DNA of 37,487 nucleotides from CAZUFB01 sp964619775 (lineage in GTDB: Bacteria > Actinomycetota > Coriobacteriia > Coriobacteriales > UMGS124). The stretch lies in the NCBI GenBank assembly GCA_964619775.1, contig CAZUFB010000015.1:1-37487 (forward strand), given 5' to 3'. Each line of letters starts with the position of its first letter. Positions within the stretch are counted from its first letter, which is position 1. Position numbers and translations under genes: made by a program. This document shows positions 23,798-31,953 of this stretch, in pieces. The notes beneath the pieces are model-generated. The model made no database searches and was not told the DNA's origin. It worked only from the letters and a program-made list of their open reading frames with translations.

Positions 23798-26284
23798 CTA
23801 TAGGCCGGTCTTGTCCAACGCGTAGTAGCTGCTCACCGCCAAGTTGTCGTTGAGCATGGGGTCTCCCCACAGATAGTACCGGTACCACCTCATCTGCAGC
23901 AGGCACCCCTCGCGGAAGAAGCGCTCCTTCTTTTTGCGAGAGTCGTGCTTGCCGCGGCTGACAGACTCGTAGTGGTGGAGGACGGCCCGCGGCCTGTACA
24001 CGATACGGTAGCCGCGCTCGCGCAGCTTCATACAGAAGTCGATGTCGTTATAGTCGACCTCGAACCGCTCGTCCAACCCCCCCACCTCGTCAAAGACGGA
24101 ACGACTGACCAGCAGGCACGCCCCTGTCACGGCGGAGCACCCGTGGTCCACCTGGCACATGCCGTAATAGAGCAGCGAATCAGCCGGCAGCTTCGAGCCT
24201 AGGTGGAACGGCCCCGACCTGTGGAAGACGACCCCCGCGTGCTGGATCGTGCCATCCGGGTACAGGAGCTTGGCGCCTGTCGCCCCCACCCCCGCCTCCA
24301 TGCAGGGCCCCAGAAGCTGCTCGACCCAGTCACTTGCCACAACCTGCGTGTCGTTGTTCAAAAGCAAAAGGTACTCGCCTTTGGCCTGTAGCGCGCCGAA
24401 GTTTATGGTGCGCGAGAAGTTGAAAGTCCCGTCGGTCTGCTGAACGACCACGCGGACATGGTCGTCGCGCCCCTGGGCCTCCTCGTAGTAGGAGAACGTC
24501 GCGGCTTCGGTGCTGTTGTTCTCGATGACGATGATCTCGTAGTTCGGATAGGAGGTGCGCTCCGCAATCGAGCGCAGGCACCGGTCCAGAACCGGGACCA
24601 TGTCTTTGTTGGGAATCAATATCGACACCAATGGTTCCGATTTAAGGCGAAAGTCGACGCAGTAGGTGTTCTGGATGGCGTCGTGGGCACGGACGGCTAC
24701 CGGCACGCCGATGCGGTCGAAATGCCCCTGAACGGCCTTGAGACCCGCTTGCGAAGTGTAGGGCTTTGACTCGGAAACGCCGGCCGTAGAGTTTGCCGAC
24801 ACACGCCAATGGTACAGGACGCGCCTGCAGTGGAACACGTTGCGGGCGCGTTCGCCCACCTTCAACGTCAGGTCGTAGTCCTGCGCGCCGTTGACGTCGT
24901 CGCCGGACAGCTCCACCTTGTCCAGCACGGATTTCCTCACCGTCAGGAGGTGGCAGACGTAGTTGCGCGCGCACAAAAGGGCCGGATCCCAGTCAGGTTT
25001 GAAGGCCGGGTTGACGTAATGCCCGTCGTTAAGCTTGTCCTCGTCGCAATACAGCAGGTCTGTCTCCGGGTACTCGTTGACACCGCACGTGTACCAGTAC
25101 AGCAGGTCGGGTTCAATCGTGTCGTCATGGTCGAGAAAGCACAGGAAGTCGCCCCGAGCAACCGCGATTCCTTCGTTAGTGTTGCCGACGATGCCCTTGT
25201 TGCCCGAAAGCTCCACCTTGCGTATGCGTGTGTCGAGCTTCGTATAGTGGGAAATTATCTTCTCGAGACTCCCGTTGTCGGGCGACGCGTCCACCAAAAG
25301 CAGCTCGAAAGAACCGTACGTCTGCGCCAACACCGACTCGATCATCTCGGTCAGGTCTTCGGGACGGGTGTTGAACACCGGCACGATAATCGAATAGAGG
25401 GGACAAAAGGAGAACTGCCTGCGTCGCTGGACGTCGAGGTCGCGCTCCGTCGAACGGTGGACATAAAGAAACCAGTCCTCATAGGCAGGGTCGGCGTCTG
25501 CAGAGCAAGTCCTGACGCCCCAGTCGTAACGCAGACCGCGCATCATCGCCTCGTGGATGACGCAGAATCCTGGAATACCGGTTCCGTCTGCAAATCGGAC
25601 AAGCAGGGTAACCGCCGGCAACGCCCGGGGGATGCGCACTGAAAACGACACTGTACGTTCGAAGCCGCCGCCGTCCCCCTCGGAACGCCGGGCGAGCGCA
25701 TCCCCCATGTCGACCCATGGATCGGTCGCCAACGGGCAGCCGTCGGGACCGAGGACGGATATCTCGCACGGGCGGGACACTTCCTCCAGCTCTTTGCCCA
25801 CGACGACGGCAGAAGCCTGCACGATGTCGCTCTCGCCGTCAGCGATGAGGTCGTTGACCTCGATTTCGAACCCCTGCGGCGGAATCCTGACGTCGCAATT
25901 GCGTATCGATTCGGTTATCGAGTTCCTTGTCGCGGTGTTGAACTGCGAATGCATCTTGGCCACCAGCGGGCGTACCAGCTTGGTGCAGGATTCGACCGCA
26001 TCGCCGTTCTCGTTGAGGACTTCGACCACGGCAACCTGGGGAACGGAGACTATAGGGAGCGCCAACACCTTGCCAAAGACTTCCGGCGGGTCCAGCAACT
26101 TGCACGGCAGGGCATGTCCGTCTCTTGTCGTGCTCGAAACACGGTACGTGTAGCTGTCCGGCACGCCGTCGGGAACGATGCGTATAAAAATCATTCCACG
26201 CCCGCGTGTTGTCTCTGCAAAGAGAACTCTCATAGATAGATCCATTTCCATCGTTTGTCGACGCGCCGGGGTCTGCCGAGCCAC
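23798..26284 (-). CDS. Tandem-domain family 2 glycosyltransferase (rhamnosyltransferase-like)
   Basis: Predicted 828-residue polysaccharide glycosyltransferase. After ~295 residues of unrecognised, beta-rich sequence there is a first GT-A domain (YSIIVPVFNTRPEDL.., metal/nucleotide motif DHDD near residue 387, GAQDYDLTLK, VLYHWR). A second GT-A domain follows (LVSILIPNKD.., NNDT near residue 642, VTGACLLV, VDYNDIDFCMKLRERGYRIVYRP). Both active sites look intact, so it may add two sugars. Such enzymes often transfer rhamnose in O-antigen or rhamnan assembly, and the rml genes lie directly upstream. GTG at 26284 has GGGAAG upstream; ATGs at 26251 and 26233 are alternatives. Codon use appears more AT-rich than in the ech and ribosome-related genes. 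It is the last gene of the cluster. Confidence 0.9.
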   Translation of the reverse strand: MARQTPARRQTMEMDLSMRVLFAETTRGRGMIFIRIVPDGVPDSYTYRVSSTTRDGHALPCKLLDPPEVFGKVLALPIVSVPQVAVVEVLNENGDAVESCTKLVRPLVAKMHSQFNTATRNSITESIRNCDVRIPPQGFEIEVNDLIADGESDIVQASAVVVGKELEEVSRPCEISVLGPDGCPLATDPWVDMGDALARRSEGDGGGFERTVSFSVRIPRALPAVTLLVRFADGTGIPGFCVIHEAMMRGLRYDWGVRTCSADADPAYEDWFLYVHRSTERDLDVQRRRQFSFCPLYSIIVPVFNTRPEDLTEMIESVLAQTYGSFELLLVDASPDNGSLEKIISHYTKLDTRIRKVELSGNKGIVGNTNEGIAVARGDFLCFLDHDDTIEPDLLYWYTCGVNEYPETDLLYCDEDKLNDGHYVNPAFKPDWDPALLCARNYVCHLLTVRKSVLDKVELSGDDVNGAQDYDLTLKVGERARNVFHCRRVLYHWRVSANSTAGVSESKPYTSQAGLKAVQGHFDRIGVPVAVRAHDAIQNTYCVDFRLKSEPLVSILIPNKDMVPVLDRCLRSIAERTSYPNYEIIVIENNSTEAATFSYYEEAQGRDDHVRVVVQQTDGTFNFSRTINFGALQAKGEYLLLLNNDTQVVASDWVEQLLGPCMEAGVGATGAKLLYPDGTIQHAGVVFHRSGPFHLGSKLPADSLLYYGMCQVDHGCSAVTGACLLVSRSVFDEVGGLDERFEVDYNDIDFCMKLRERGYRIVYRPRAVLHHYESVSRGKHDSRKKKERFFREGCLLQMRWYRYYLWGDPMLNDNLAVSSYYALDKTGL

Positions 26285-26308
26285 CGGTTGCTTCCCGTAT
26301 CGGCCGCT

Positions 26309-26893
26309 TTATAGCATGGACTTCTTGCAAAAGTCCTTAAAGGAGATTGCAGCCGCATCCTTGGCCGACAGGTTCGGCACGGCCGGCATCTCGGGCCACG
26401 CGACCGCAACGTCGGGGTCGTTCCAGGCGATGCCGCCTTCGTCGTCGGGATGGTAGACGTCGTCGCACTTGTACGAGAACACCGCGACCTCGGACATCAC
26501 GTAAAAGCCGTGGGCGAAGCCGCGCGGCAAAAACAGCTGGCGGCGGTTGTCTTCGGAGAGGACCGCAGCGACCCACCGGCCGAACGTGGGGCTGCCGGGA
26601 CGCAGGTCGACCCCCACGTCGAACACCTCGCCGCGCGTGCAGCGCACAAGTTTGGCCTGGGGGTAGTTGATTTGGAAATGCAGGCCGCGCAGCACCCCTG
26701 CCGCAGAGCACGACTCGTTGTCCTGCACGAACTGCGCGTCGATGCCGCCTGCGACGAAGTCGGGGCGCTTGTAGGTCTCGGCGAACCAACCGCGTGCGTC
26801 CCCGTAGCGTTTTGCCTCGACCAGCACCGCCCCCTCGCACGCAAGCTGGGTAAAGGTAAAGTTGCCGCTCGTCAGCGTGTCTCCCGCAGCCAT
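26309..26893 (-). CDS. rmlC: dTDP-4-dehydrorhamnose 3,5-epimerase
   Basis: Third enzyme of dTDP-L-rhamnose synthesis, a cupin-fold epimerase of 194 residues. Seen: GWFAETYKRPDF, QDNESCSAAGVLRGLHFQ with catalytic His72, the substrate-binding VDLRPGSPTFGRW, FLPRGFAHGFYV, and SYKCDDVYHPDDEGGIAWNDP with Tyr141. The ATG at 26893 is chosen from GGGAG 6 bases upstream; the open frame extends further, but the extra sequence is not conserved. The first ten or so residues are non-conserved. It lies 59 bp after rmlB and 24 bp before the glycosyltransferase gene. Confidence 0.95.
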   Translation of the reverse strand: MAAGDTLTSGNFTFTQLACEGAVLVEAKRYGDARGWFAETYKRPDFVAGGIDAQFVQDNESCSAAGVLRGLHFQINYPQAKLVRCTRGEVFDVGVDLRPGSPTFGRWVAAVLSEDNRRQLFLPRGFAHGFYVMSEVAVFSYKCDDVYHPDDEGGIAWNDPDVAVAWPEMPAVPNLSAKDAAAISFKDFCKKSML

Positions 26894-26952
26894 AGCCGCT
26901 CCCATCCCGCAGCCCGTGCACGTTCCCGTTCTGCGCGTCGTTTTTGTCCCTG

Positions 26953-28020
26953 CTACCGGTTGTCGTACATCGCCGCATAATACGAACGGTACGCACCGCT
27001 CGTCACGTGCTCCATCCAGCCGCGATGCGCCAGGTACCATTCGATCGTCTTGACGATGCCGACCTCGAAGGTCGTCTCGGGATACCACCCCAGGTCCTTT
27101 TTAATCTTGTCGGGCGCGATGCCGTAGCGCCGGTCGTGGCCCTTGCGGTCGGTAACATAGGCGATAAGCGATTCGTCGACCGCCGCGTCGCCGGTCAGCC
27201 GGGCAACCTCTTCGACGACCTTTTTGACGATGAAGATGTTCGGCCGCTCGTTGTGGCCGCCCACGTTGTACACCTCGCCGAGCCGGCCGCCCTCGAGCAC
27301 CATGTCGATCGCCTTGCAGTGGTCCTCGACGTACAGCCAGTCGCGCACGTTCAGCCCGTCGCCGTATACGGGAAGCTGCTTGTGCTCCAACGCGTTGTTG
27401 ATCATGAGCGGGATGAGCTTCTCGGGAAACTGGAACGGCCCGTAGTTGTTGGAGCAGCGCGTGATGTTGACGGGCAGACCGTAGGTGTCCCCGTACGCCT
27501 TCACGAACATGTCCGCCGCAGCCTTCGAGGCCGAGTAGGGGCTGTGGGGGTTGAGCGGCGTCGTCTCCCGGAAGAACGTGTCGGGCTCGTCGATGCTGAG
27601 CGACCCGTACACCTCGTCGGTCGAGACCTGCAGGAACCTGCGGCCGGAAAAACCCTCGTCGCGCGCGGACCACACCTCGCGTGCGGCGTCGAGCAGGCTC
27701 ACGGTGCCGAGCACGTTCGTGTCGGCAAAGACGCCCGGCGAGGCGATGGAGCGGTCGACGTGGCTCTCGGCGGCAAAGTTGACGACGTAGTCGGGGTCGT
27801 ACTCCTCGAACAGGGAGCGCACCGCCGCACGGTCGCAGATGTCGGTCTGCGAGAAGACATGGCGCTCGTCGCCCTCGATAGACGCCAGGTTCTCCAGGTT
27901 GCCGGCATAGGTCAGCTTGTCAACGTTCACGATACGGATGTCGCCGTGCTTCTCGAGCATGTAAAGCACAAAATTCGAGCCGATGAAACCGGCACCGCCC
28001 GTCACCAGATAGGTCTTCAC
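26953..28020 (-). CDS. rmlB: dTDP-glucose 4,6-dehydratase
   Basis: NAD-dependent short-chain dehydratase, second step of dTDP-L-rhamnose synthesis. Seen: the Rossmann GGAGFIG at the N terminus, AAESHVDRSI, the catalytic STDEVYG and YSASKAAAD (YxxxK), TRCSNNYGP, and the nucleotide-binding RDWLYVEDHC. The start is GTG at 28020 because AGGAGG lies five bases upstream and the protein then begins MKTYLVTGGAGFIG, as is typical. A further upstream GTG would add eight residues with no site. 355 residues. Middle of rmlA-rmlD-rmlB-rmlC. Confidence 0.97.
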   Translation of the reverse strand: MKTYLVTGGAGFIGSNFVLYMLEKHGDIRIVNVDKLTYAGNLENLASIEGDERHVFSQTDICDRAAVRSLFEEYDPDYVVNFAAESHVDRSIASPGVFADTNVLGTVSLLDAAREVWSARDEGFSGRRFLQVSTDEVYGSLSIDEPDTFFRETTPLNPHSPYSASKAAADMFVKAYGDTYGLPVNITRCSNNYGPFQFPEKLIPLMINNALEHKQLPVYGDGLNVRDWLYVEDHCKAIDMVLEGGRLGEVYNVGGHNERPNIFIVKKVVEEVARLTGDAAVDESLIAYVTDRKGHDRRYGIAPDKIKKDLGWYPETTFEVGIVKTIEWYLAHRGWMEHVTSGAYRSYYAAMYDNR

Positions 28021-28071
28021 CACTGCCTCCTCAGCTGTAGCCACGCGTGTGGGTTGTGAGCGGTCGACGCC

Positions 28072-28965
28072 TTAGTCGCCCAGCTCTTCCAAACGGTCGA
28101 GATACGAGGCGAGAGCCTCGCGCCACGGCCGCATCTCGTTGCCGACCGTCGCCGCCAGACGGGCGTTGGCCAACGACGAGTACGCCGGGCGCCTTGCCGG
28201 GCGCGGGAACTCCTCCGTCGTCAAAGGCGTCTTGGTGCACGCGACCCCCGCCCCGTCGACGACGGCGCACGCGAAGTCGTACCACGAGCACGTTCCCTCG
28301 TTCGTGCAGTGGTATACGCCGTACTCCTCGGTCGTCGCCAATTTGAGCATCTCGTAGGCGACGTCGTTGGCCGAGGTGGGGTTGCCGAACTGGTCGGCCA
28401 CGACCCGGATGGAACCGTTCTCGCGCGCAAGCCTGAGCATCGTCTTCACGAAGTTGCGGCCGCGATACCCGTACAGCCAGGCCGTACGCACGATAAACGA
28501 GCGCGGGCAGTAATGGGCGACCAACCGCTCGCCCGCCAGCTTGCTCGCCCCGTACACGCCCAGCGGGCTCACCGCGTCGTCCTCGACGCGGTCGCGCTCG
28601 ACGTCGCCGGCGAACACGTAGTCGGTCGAGACGTGCACGAGCTTGGCGCCCGACGCCGTGCAGGCGCGCGCGAGCAGCTCGGGTCCGTAGGCGTTGGCCG
28701 CGTACGCTTCGTAGCTGTCGGCTTCGCACCTGTCGACGTTCGTATCCGCCGCGCAGTTGAACACCACGTCGAACGGCCCGTGCTGGTCGAAATAGGCGCG
28801 CACGGCGTCGTCCGACGCGATGTCCAGGTCGCGACGGGACGCATAGCGCACCTCGGCGCCCTCGTAGCACGCGGGCGTAGGACCAATCTCGCCTCTCCCC
28901 TCGGTCAGAAGGCGCCTGAGCTCGCTTCCCAGCTGGCCGTTCGCACCGGTAACCAAAAGTCGCAC
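28072..28965 (-). CDS. rmlD: dTDP-4-dehydrorhamnose reductase
   Basis: NAD(P)H-dependent last step of dTDP-L-rhamnose synthesis. Seen: MRLLVTGANGQLGSEL, FNCAADTNVDRCEAD, HVSTDYVFAG, the catalytic Y-x3-K in PLGVYGASKLAGE, VRTAWLYGYRGRNFVKTML and VADQFGNPTSANDVA. 297 residues, typical. GTG start with AGGGGG six bases upstream, 10 bp after the rmlA stop, so the two are co-translated. Confidence 0.97.
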   Translation of the reverse strand: MRLLVTGANGQLGSELRRLLTEGRGEIGPTPACYEGAEVRYASRRDLDIASDDAVRAYFDQHGPFDVVFNCAADTNVDRCEADSYEAYAANAYGPELLARACTASGAKLVHVSTDYVFAGDVERDRVEDDAVSPLGVYGASKLAGERLVAHYCPRSFIVRTAWLYGYRGRNFVKTMLRLARENGSIRVVADQFGNPTSANDVAYEMLKLATTEEYGVYHCTNEGTCSWYDFACAVVDGAGVACTKTPLTTEEFPRPARRPAYSSLANARLAATVGNEMRPWREALASYLDRLEELGD

Positions 28966-28975
28966 GCGTATCCCC

Positions 28976-29869
28976 CTACCGTTTGCTGATGATCTTGTTC
29001 TCGGCCACGCGCCGCAGATGCCGGCCGTAGACCGATTTGCCGTAACGGTCGGCGGCCGCCAGCAGGACGTCTTTGCCTATCCAACCGTTCTCGTAGGCAA
29101 TCTCCTCGATGACCGAGATGGGGAGGTCTTGGCTGCGCACGACGGCCCGCACGAACTCGGTCGCGTCGAACAGCGACTCAACCGTCCCGGTGTCGAGCCA
29201 CGCGTACCCCCGTCCCAGCGTCACGACGTTGAGCGAGCCGTCCTCCAGATACATCTGGTTGAGCGTCGTGATCTCGAGCTCGCCGCGGGCCGACGGCTTG
29301 ACCTGTTTCGCCCATTCGCACACCCGATTGTCGTAGAAGTACAGGCCGGTGACCGCATAGTTCGACTTGGGATGCTCGGGTTTCTCCTCGATGGAGACGG
29401 CGTTGAAGTTCTCGTCGAACTCCACGACGCCGAAACGCTCGGGGTCGTCGACGTGGTAGCCGAACACCGTCGCGCCGCCGTCCTTCTCGGCGCGCTCGAC
29501 CGCCTCGCGCAGGCGTCTGCGCAAACCGTTGCCGTAGAAGATGTTGTCGCCCAGCACAAGGGCGCACGGGTCGCCGGCGATGAACTCCTCGCCGATGACG
29601 AACGCCTGGGCCAGCCCGTCCGGCGAGGGCTGCTCGGCATAGGACAGGTTGATGCCGTAGTCGGACCCGTCTTTGAGCAGCCGTTGGAAGTTGGGCAGGT
29701 CTTGCGGCGTCGAGATGACCAGGATGTCGCGGATGCCCGCCATCATCAGCGTCGACAGGGGGTAGTAGATCATCGGCTTGTCGTAGACCGGCAGCAGCTG
29801 CTTGGACGTGACGAGCGTGAGCGGGTACAGGCGCGTGCCCGAACCACCTGCGAGAATGATGCCTTTCAT
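28976..29869 (-). CDS. rmlA: Glucose-1-phosphate thymidylyltransferase
   Basis: First step of dTDP-L-rhamnose synthesis: glucose 1-phosphate plus dTTP gives dTDP-glucose and pyrophosphate. The nucleotidyl-transfer signature GGSGTRLYPLT is at the N terminus; KQLLPVYDKPMIYYPLS, LVLGDNIFYG, EEKPEHPKSNYAVTGLYFYD and GYAWLDTGT follow. 297 residues, typical. AGGAGG lies five bases before the ATG. It follows the DUF4012 gene by 54 bp and heads the rmlA-D-B-C block. Confidence 0.97.
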   Translation of the reverse strand: MKGIILAGGSGTRLYPLTLVTSKQLLPVYDKPMIYYPLSTLMMAGIRDILVISTPQDLPNFQRLLKDGSDYGINLSYAEQPSPDGLAQAFVIGEEFIAGDPCALVLGDNIFYGNGLRRRLREAVERAEKDGGATVFGYHVDDPERFGVVEFDENFNAVSIEEKPEHPKSNYAVTGLYFYDNRVCEWAKQVKPSARGELEITTLNQMYLEDGSLNVVTLGRGYAWLDTGTVESLFDATEFVRAVVRSQDLPISVIEEIAYENGWIGKDVLLAAADRYGKSVYGRHLRRVAENKIISKR

Positions 29870-29923
29870 GGTGCCTCCTCAAAAACCGATTCGCCCGACG
29901 CCTTCCTCACCGGCAGGGCGGCC

Positions 29924-31831
29924 CTAATCGTGGCATATCGGCGTGACGTCGAACAAAAGCTCGTCGATTGCCTCGCCGGAGCACACGACGTCGTAGCCAA
30001 GCGTTACCTCTTCGCCAGGCAACAGCTGCACGATGCCGAACAACACCTGCAGCCCCATGTGGCTTGCATCGGCAAACGACGGCACAAAGCCCGACAGCGT
30101 GCCCTCCCCGACTTCGAGGTTCGCAAACGACCCGCCTGCCGGGGCATAGAGCCAGACTTTGAGAACCATGTCGCCGTCTTGGCGCCTCAACGGGGATGAC
30201 CCGAACACGTACGCGTTGCCGGCGTTGGCCGCCACCTCTTCGTCGGTCAGCAGGTTTGACAGGCGGACGGAAGTCCGGACGGTGCCGCCGACCTGTCCGG
30301 AAGTCTTTTTGGTGAGCCCTGTCAGCGAAATCGGCTCTTCCGACTCCTCTGTCTGGACCTCAAGCTCGACATCGAGCCACCAGTCGATCTTTCCCCACGT
30401 CTCGTTGCCCAGGTAGATGCCGGTCTGGGGTCTTTGAGGGTCTTGGCCGACCTCCCCCTCGCAACCGAGTGCGCACATCAGTTCCTGCTCGTCGGCGTCG
30501 GCCATCCACGCCATCAAACGCCGCGTGTCCATCGCGTCGTCGAGCACGCCGAGCAGGCCGGCCATATCCCCGTCCATCAGGTTGCCCATAATGAACTCGA
30601 ACACAGCCTGGGCCGCCTCAGAGAAAAACGCGTCCTGGGAGTCGTTGTCGTCGACGAAGCGCAGGTACGTGTCGTTCATGAAGACGCGCGCGGCGTTCGT
30701 TCCGTCGATCACGGTTCCGTCTGACGTAGACACCGAGCCGTACACACCGAGCATGTTCTGGAGCAGGACGGGGTCCACGGCGACGATGCCGTCCAGGGCC
30801 GCCCCTCCCATGTTGTAGGAATATTCCTGCGACCACATGTCGCAGACACGAGGGAAGTGGGGGATGAAGTTCATGATTCCCGCATACCAGGAAATATCCT
30901 GGCCGAACAGCGCAACCTCCTCGTCGGTGACCTCGACGTTCAGGCCGGAATCGCGCGGCATGAAGTCGTACATGCTGCTAAAACCGCCTATCGAGACCGC
31001 GCCGCCCTGCGCCGTGACGACCGCCATGGAGCCCGGGAACCCTCCCGTCGAGCGAATCTCGCAATTGGCCTGGGCAACGACCAGGTAGGTACGCGGGCTC
31101 TCGGAGCCCAGCAGGCGCGGCAGCGCGGCGAACATCTTGTGGAGGACGTCGAACTTGTCCTGATAGGGGGCCAGCACGTCGCGGACCTGGCCCACCGCGC
31201 TCGACAGCTCATCGATGTGGAAGTCGTCGAGCTCGTCCAAGCGCGCGATGCCGTCTTCCAGCGACGTCAGCGCCGCGTCGGCCACGTCGAGAAGCGCCTG
31301 GAGGGACGCGAGGTCGACCGAGACCGTGTCGCCGGTCGTGGTGACGAGCGTGGCCGGCGGCGTCGCGGCCAGCGCGTCGCACAGAGGCACCAAGGCGTCG
31401 TCGCACAGGTCGACCACGATGCCGACAAGTTCGCGGGCCGACGAGACGTCGTTGCCGTACACCGGGATGATCTCGGCAAGGCTCCAGATACCGCTGCCGA
31501 GCTCGTCCTGCAGCTGCGACGCCAGCTCCCTGACGGCATATGCCTTTTCCTGCGCCGCCGCAAAGTCCATATCGGCCAGGGCGTCCATCAGCCCTTCGGC
31601 TTGGGAGACCAGCTCGCCAGCCTGGTCCTGCAGGCTGCCGACGGTCGAGTCGACCAGGCCCGAGGCCATCCCCGGGGCGGCGCACACCAAGCTGCCCACG
31701 GCGGATACGGCGACGGCGACCGCCCCGACGACCGCAAACCTGCGCCGCGTCACCGTCCTCCCCCCGGCGAAATGACTGCCTTGGGGGGATGTGCCCGCCT
31801 GATCGGGGCTATAGGAACGATGAGGGGCCAT
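29924..31831 (-). CDS. DUF4012-type exported protein
   Basis: A 635-residue protein resembling the DUF4012 family of actinobacterial envelope proteins of unknown function. It has a signal sequence or anchor with a twin-arginine-like start (TRRRFAVVGAVAVAVSAVGSL, about residues 28-48). A long helical segment follows (about 55-240, coiled-coil-like, e.g. LQALLDVADAALTSLEDGIARLDELDD). Then comes the family hallmark TYLVVAQANCEIRSTGGFPGSMAVV, and a beta-rich C-terminal half. GAGGAG precedes the ATG by five bases. Its position in front of rmlA suggests that it helps assemble, export or attach the rhamnose polysaccharide; this is inference. Tat export is possible but unproven. Confidence 0.85.
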   Translation of the reverse strand: MAPHRSYSPDQAGTSPQGSHFAGGRTVTRRRFAVVGAVAVAVSAVGSLVCAAPGMASGLVDSTVGSLQDQAGELVSQAEGLMDALADMDFAAAQEKAYAVRELASQLQDELGSGIWSLAEIIPVYGNDVSSARELVGIVVDLCDDALVPLCDALAATPPATLVTTTGDTVSVDLASLQALLDVADAALTSLEDGIARLDELDDFHIDELSSAVGQVRDVLAPYQDKFDVLHKMFAALPRLLGSESPRTYLVVAQANCEIRSTGGFPGSMAVVTAQGGAVSIGGFSSMYDFMPRDSGLNVEVTDEEVALFGQDISWYAGIMNFIPHFPRVCDMWSQEYSYNMGGAALDGIVAVDPVLLQNMLGVYGSVSTSDGTVIDGTNAARVFMNDTYLRFVDDNDSQDAFFSEAAQAVFEFIMGNLMDGDMAGLLGVLDDAMDTRRLMAWMADADEQELMCALGCEGEVGQDPQRPQTGIYLGNETWGKIDWWLDVELEVQTEESEEPISLTGLTKKTSGQVGGTVRTSVRLSNLLTDEEVAANAGNAYVFGSSPLRRQDGDMVLKVWLYAPAGGSFANLEVGEGTLSGFVPSFADASHMGLQVLFGIVQLLPGEEVTLGYDVVCSGEAIDELLFDVTPICHD

Positions 31832-31953
31832 GACTTCTCCTCGGCGTCGGCAAAAGCACGTTCACGGTAGGTGGCCGCGCCGCACGCCCGGCCGTCGGGG
31901 ATGGATGGTATCATCCCCGCGAGCATTCGATGTGAACAGGCTTGGCCGGAACA

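Noticed and set aside
31906..31915. Second copy of the decamer TGGTATCATC seen in the transpeptidase promoter
   Set aside because: On this strand it would drive only antisense RNA, and a single 10-base match could easily be chance.
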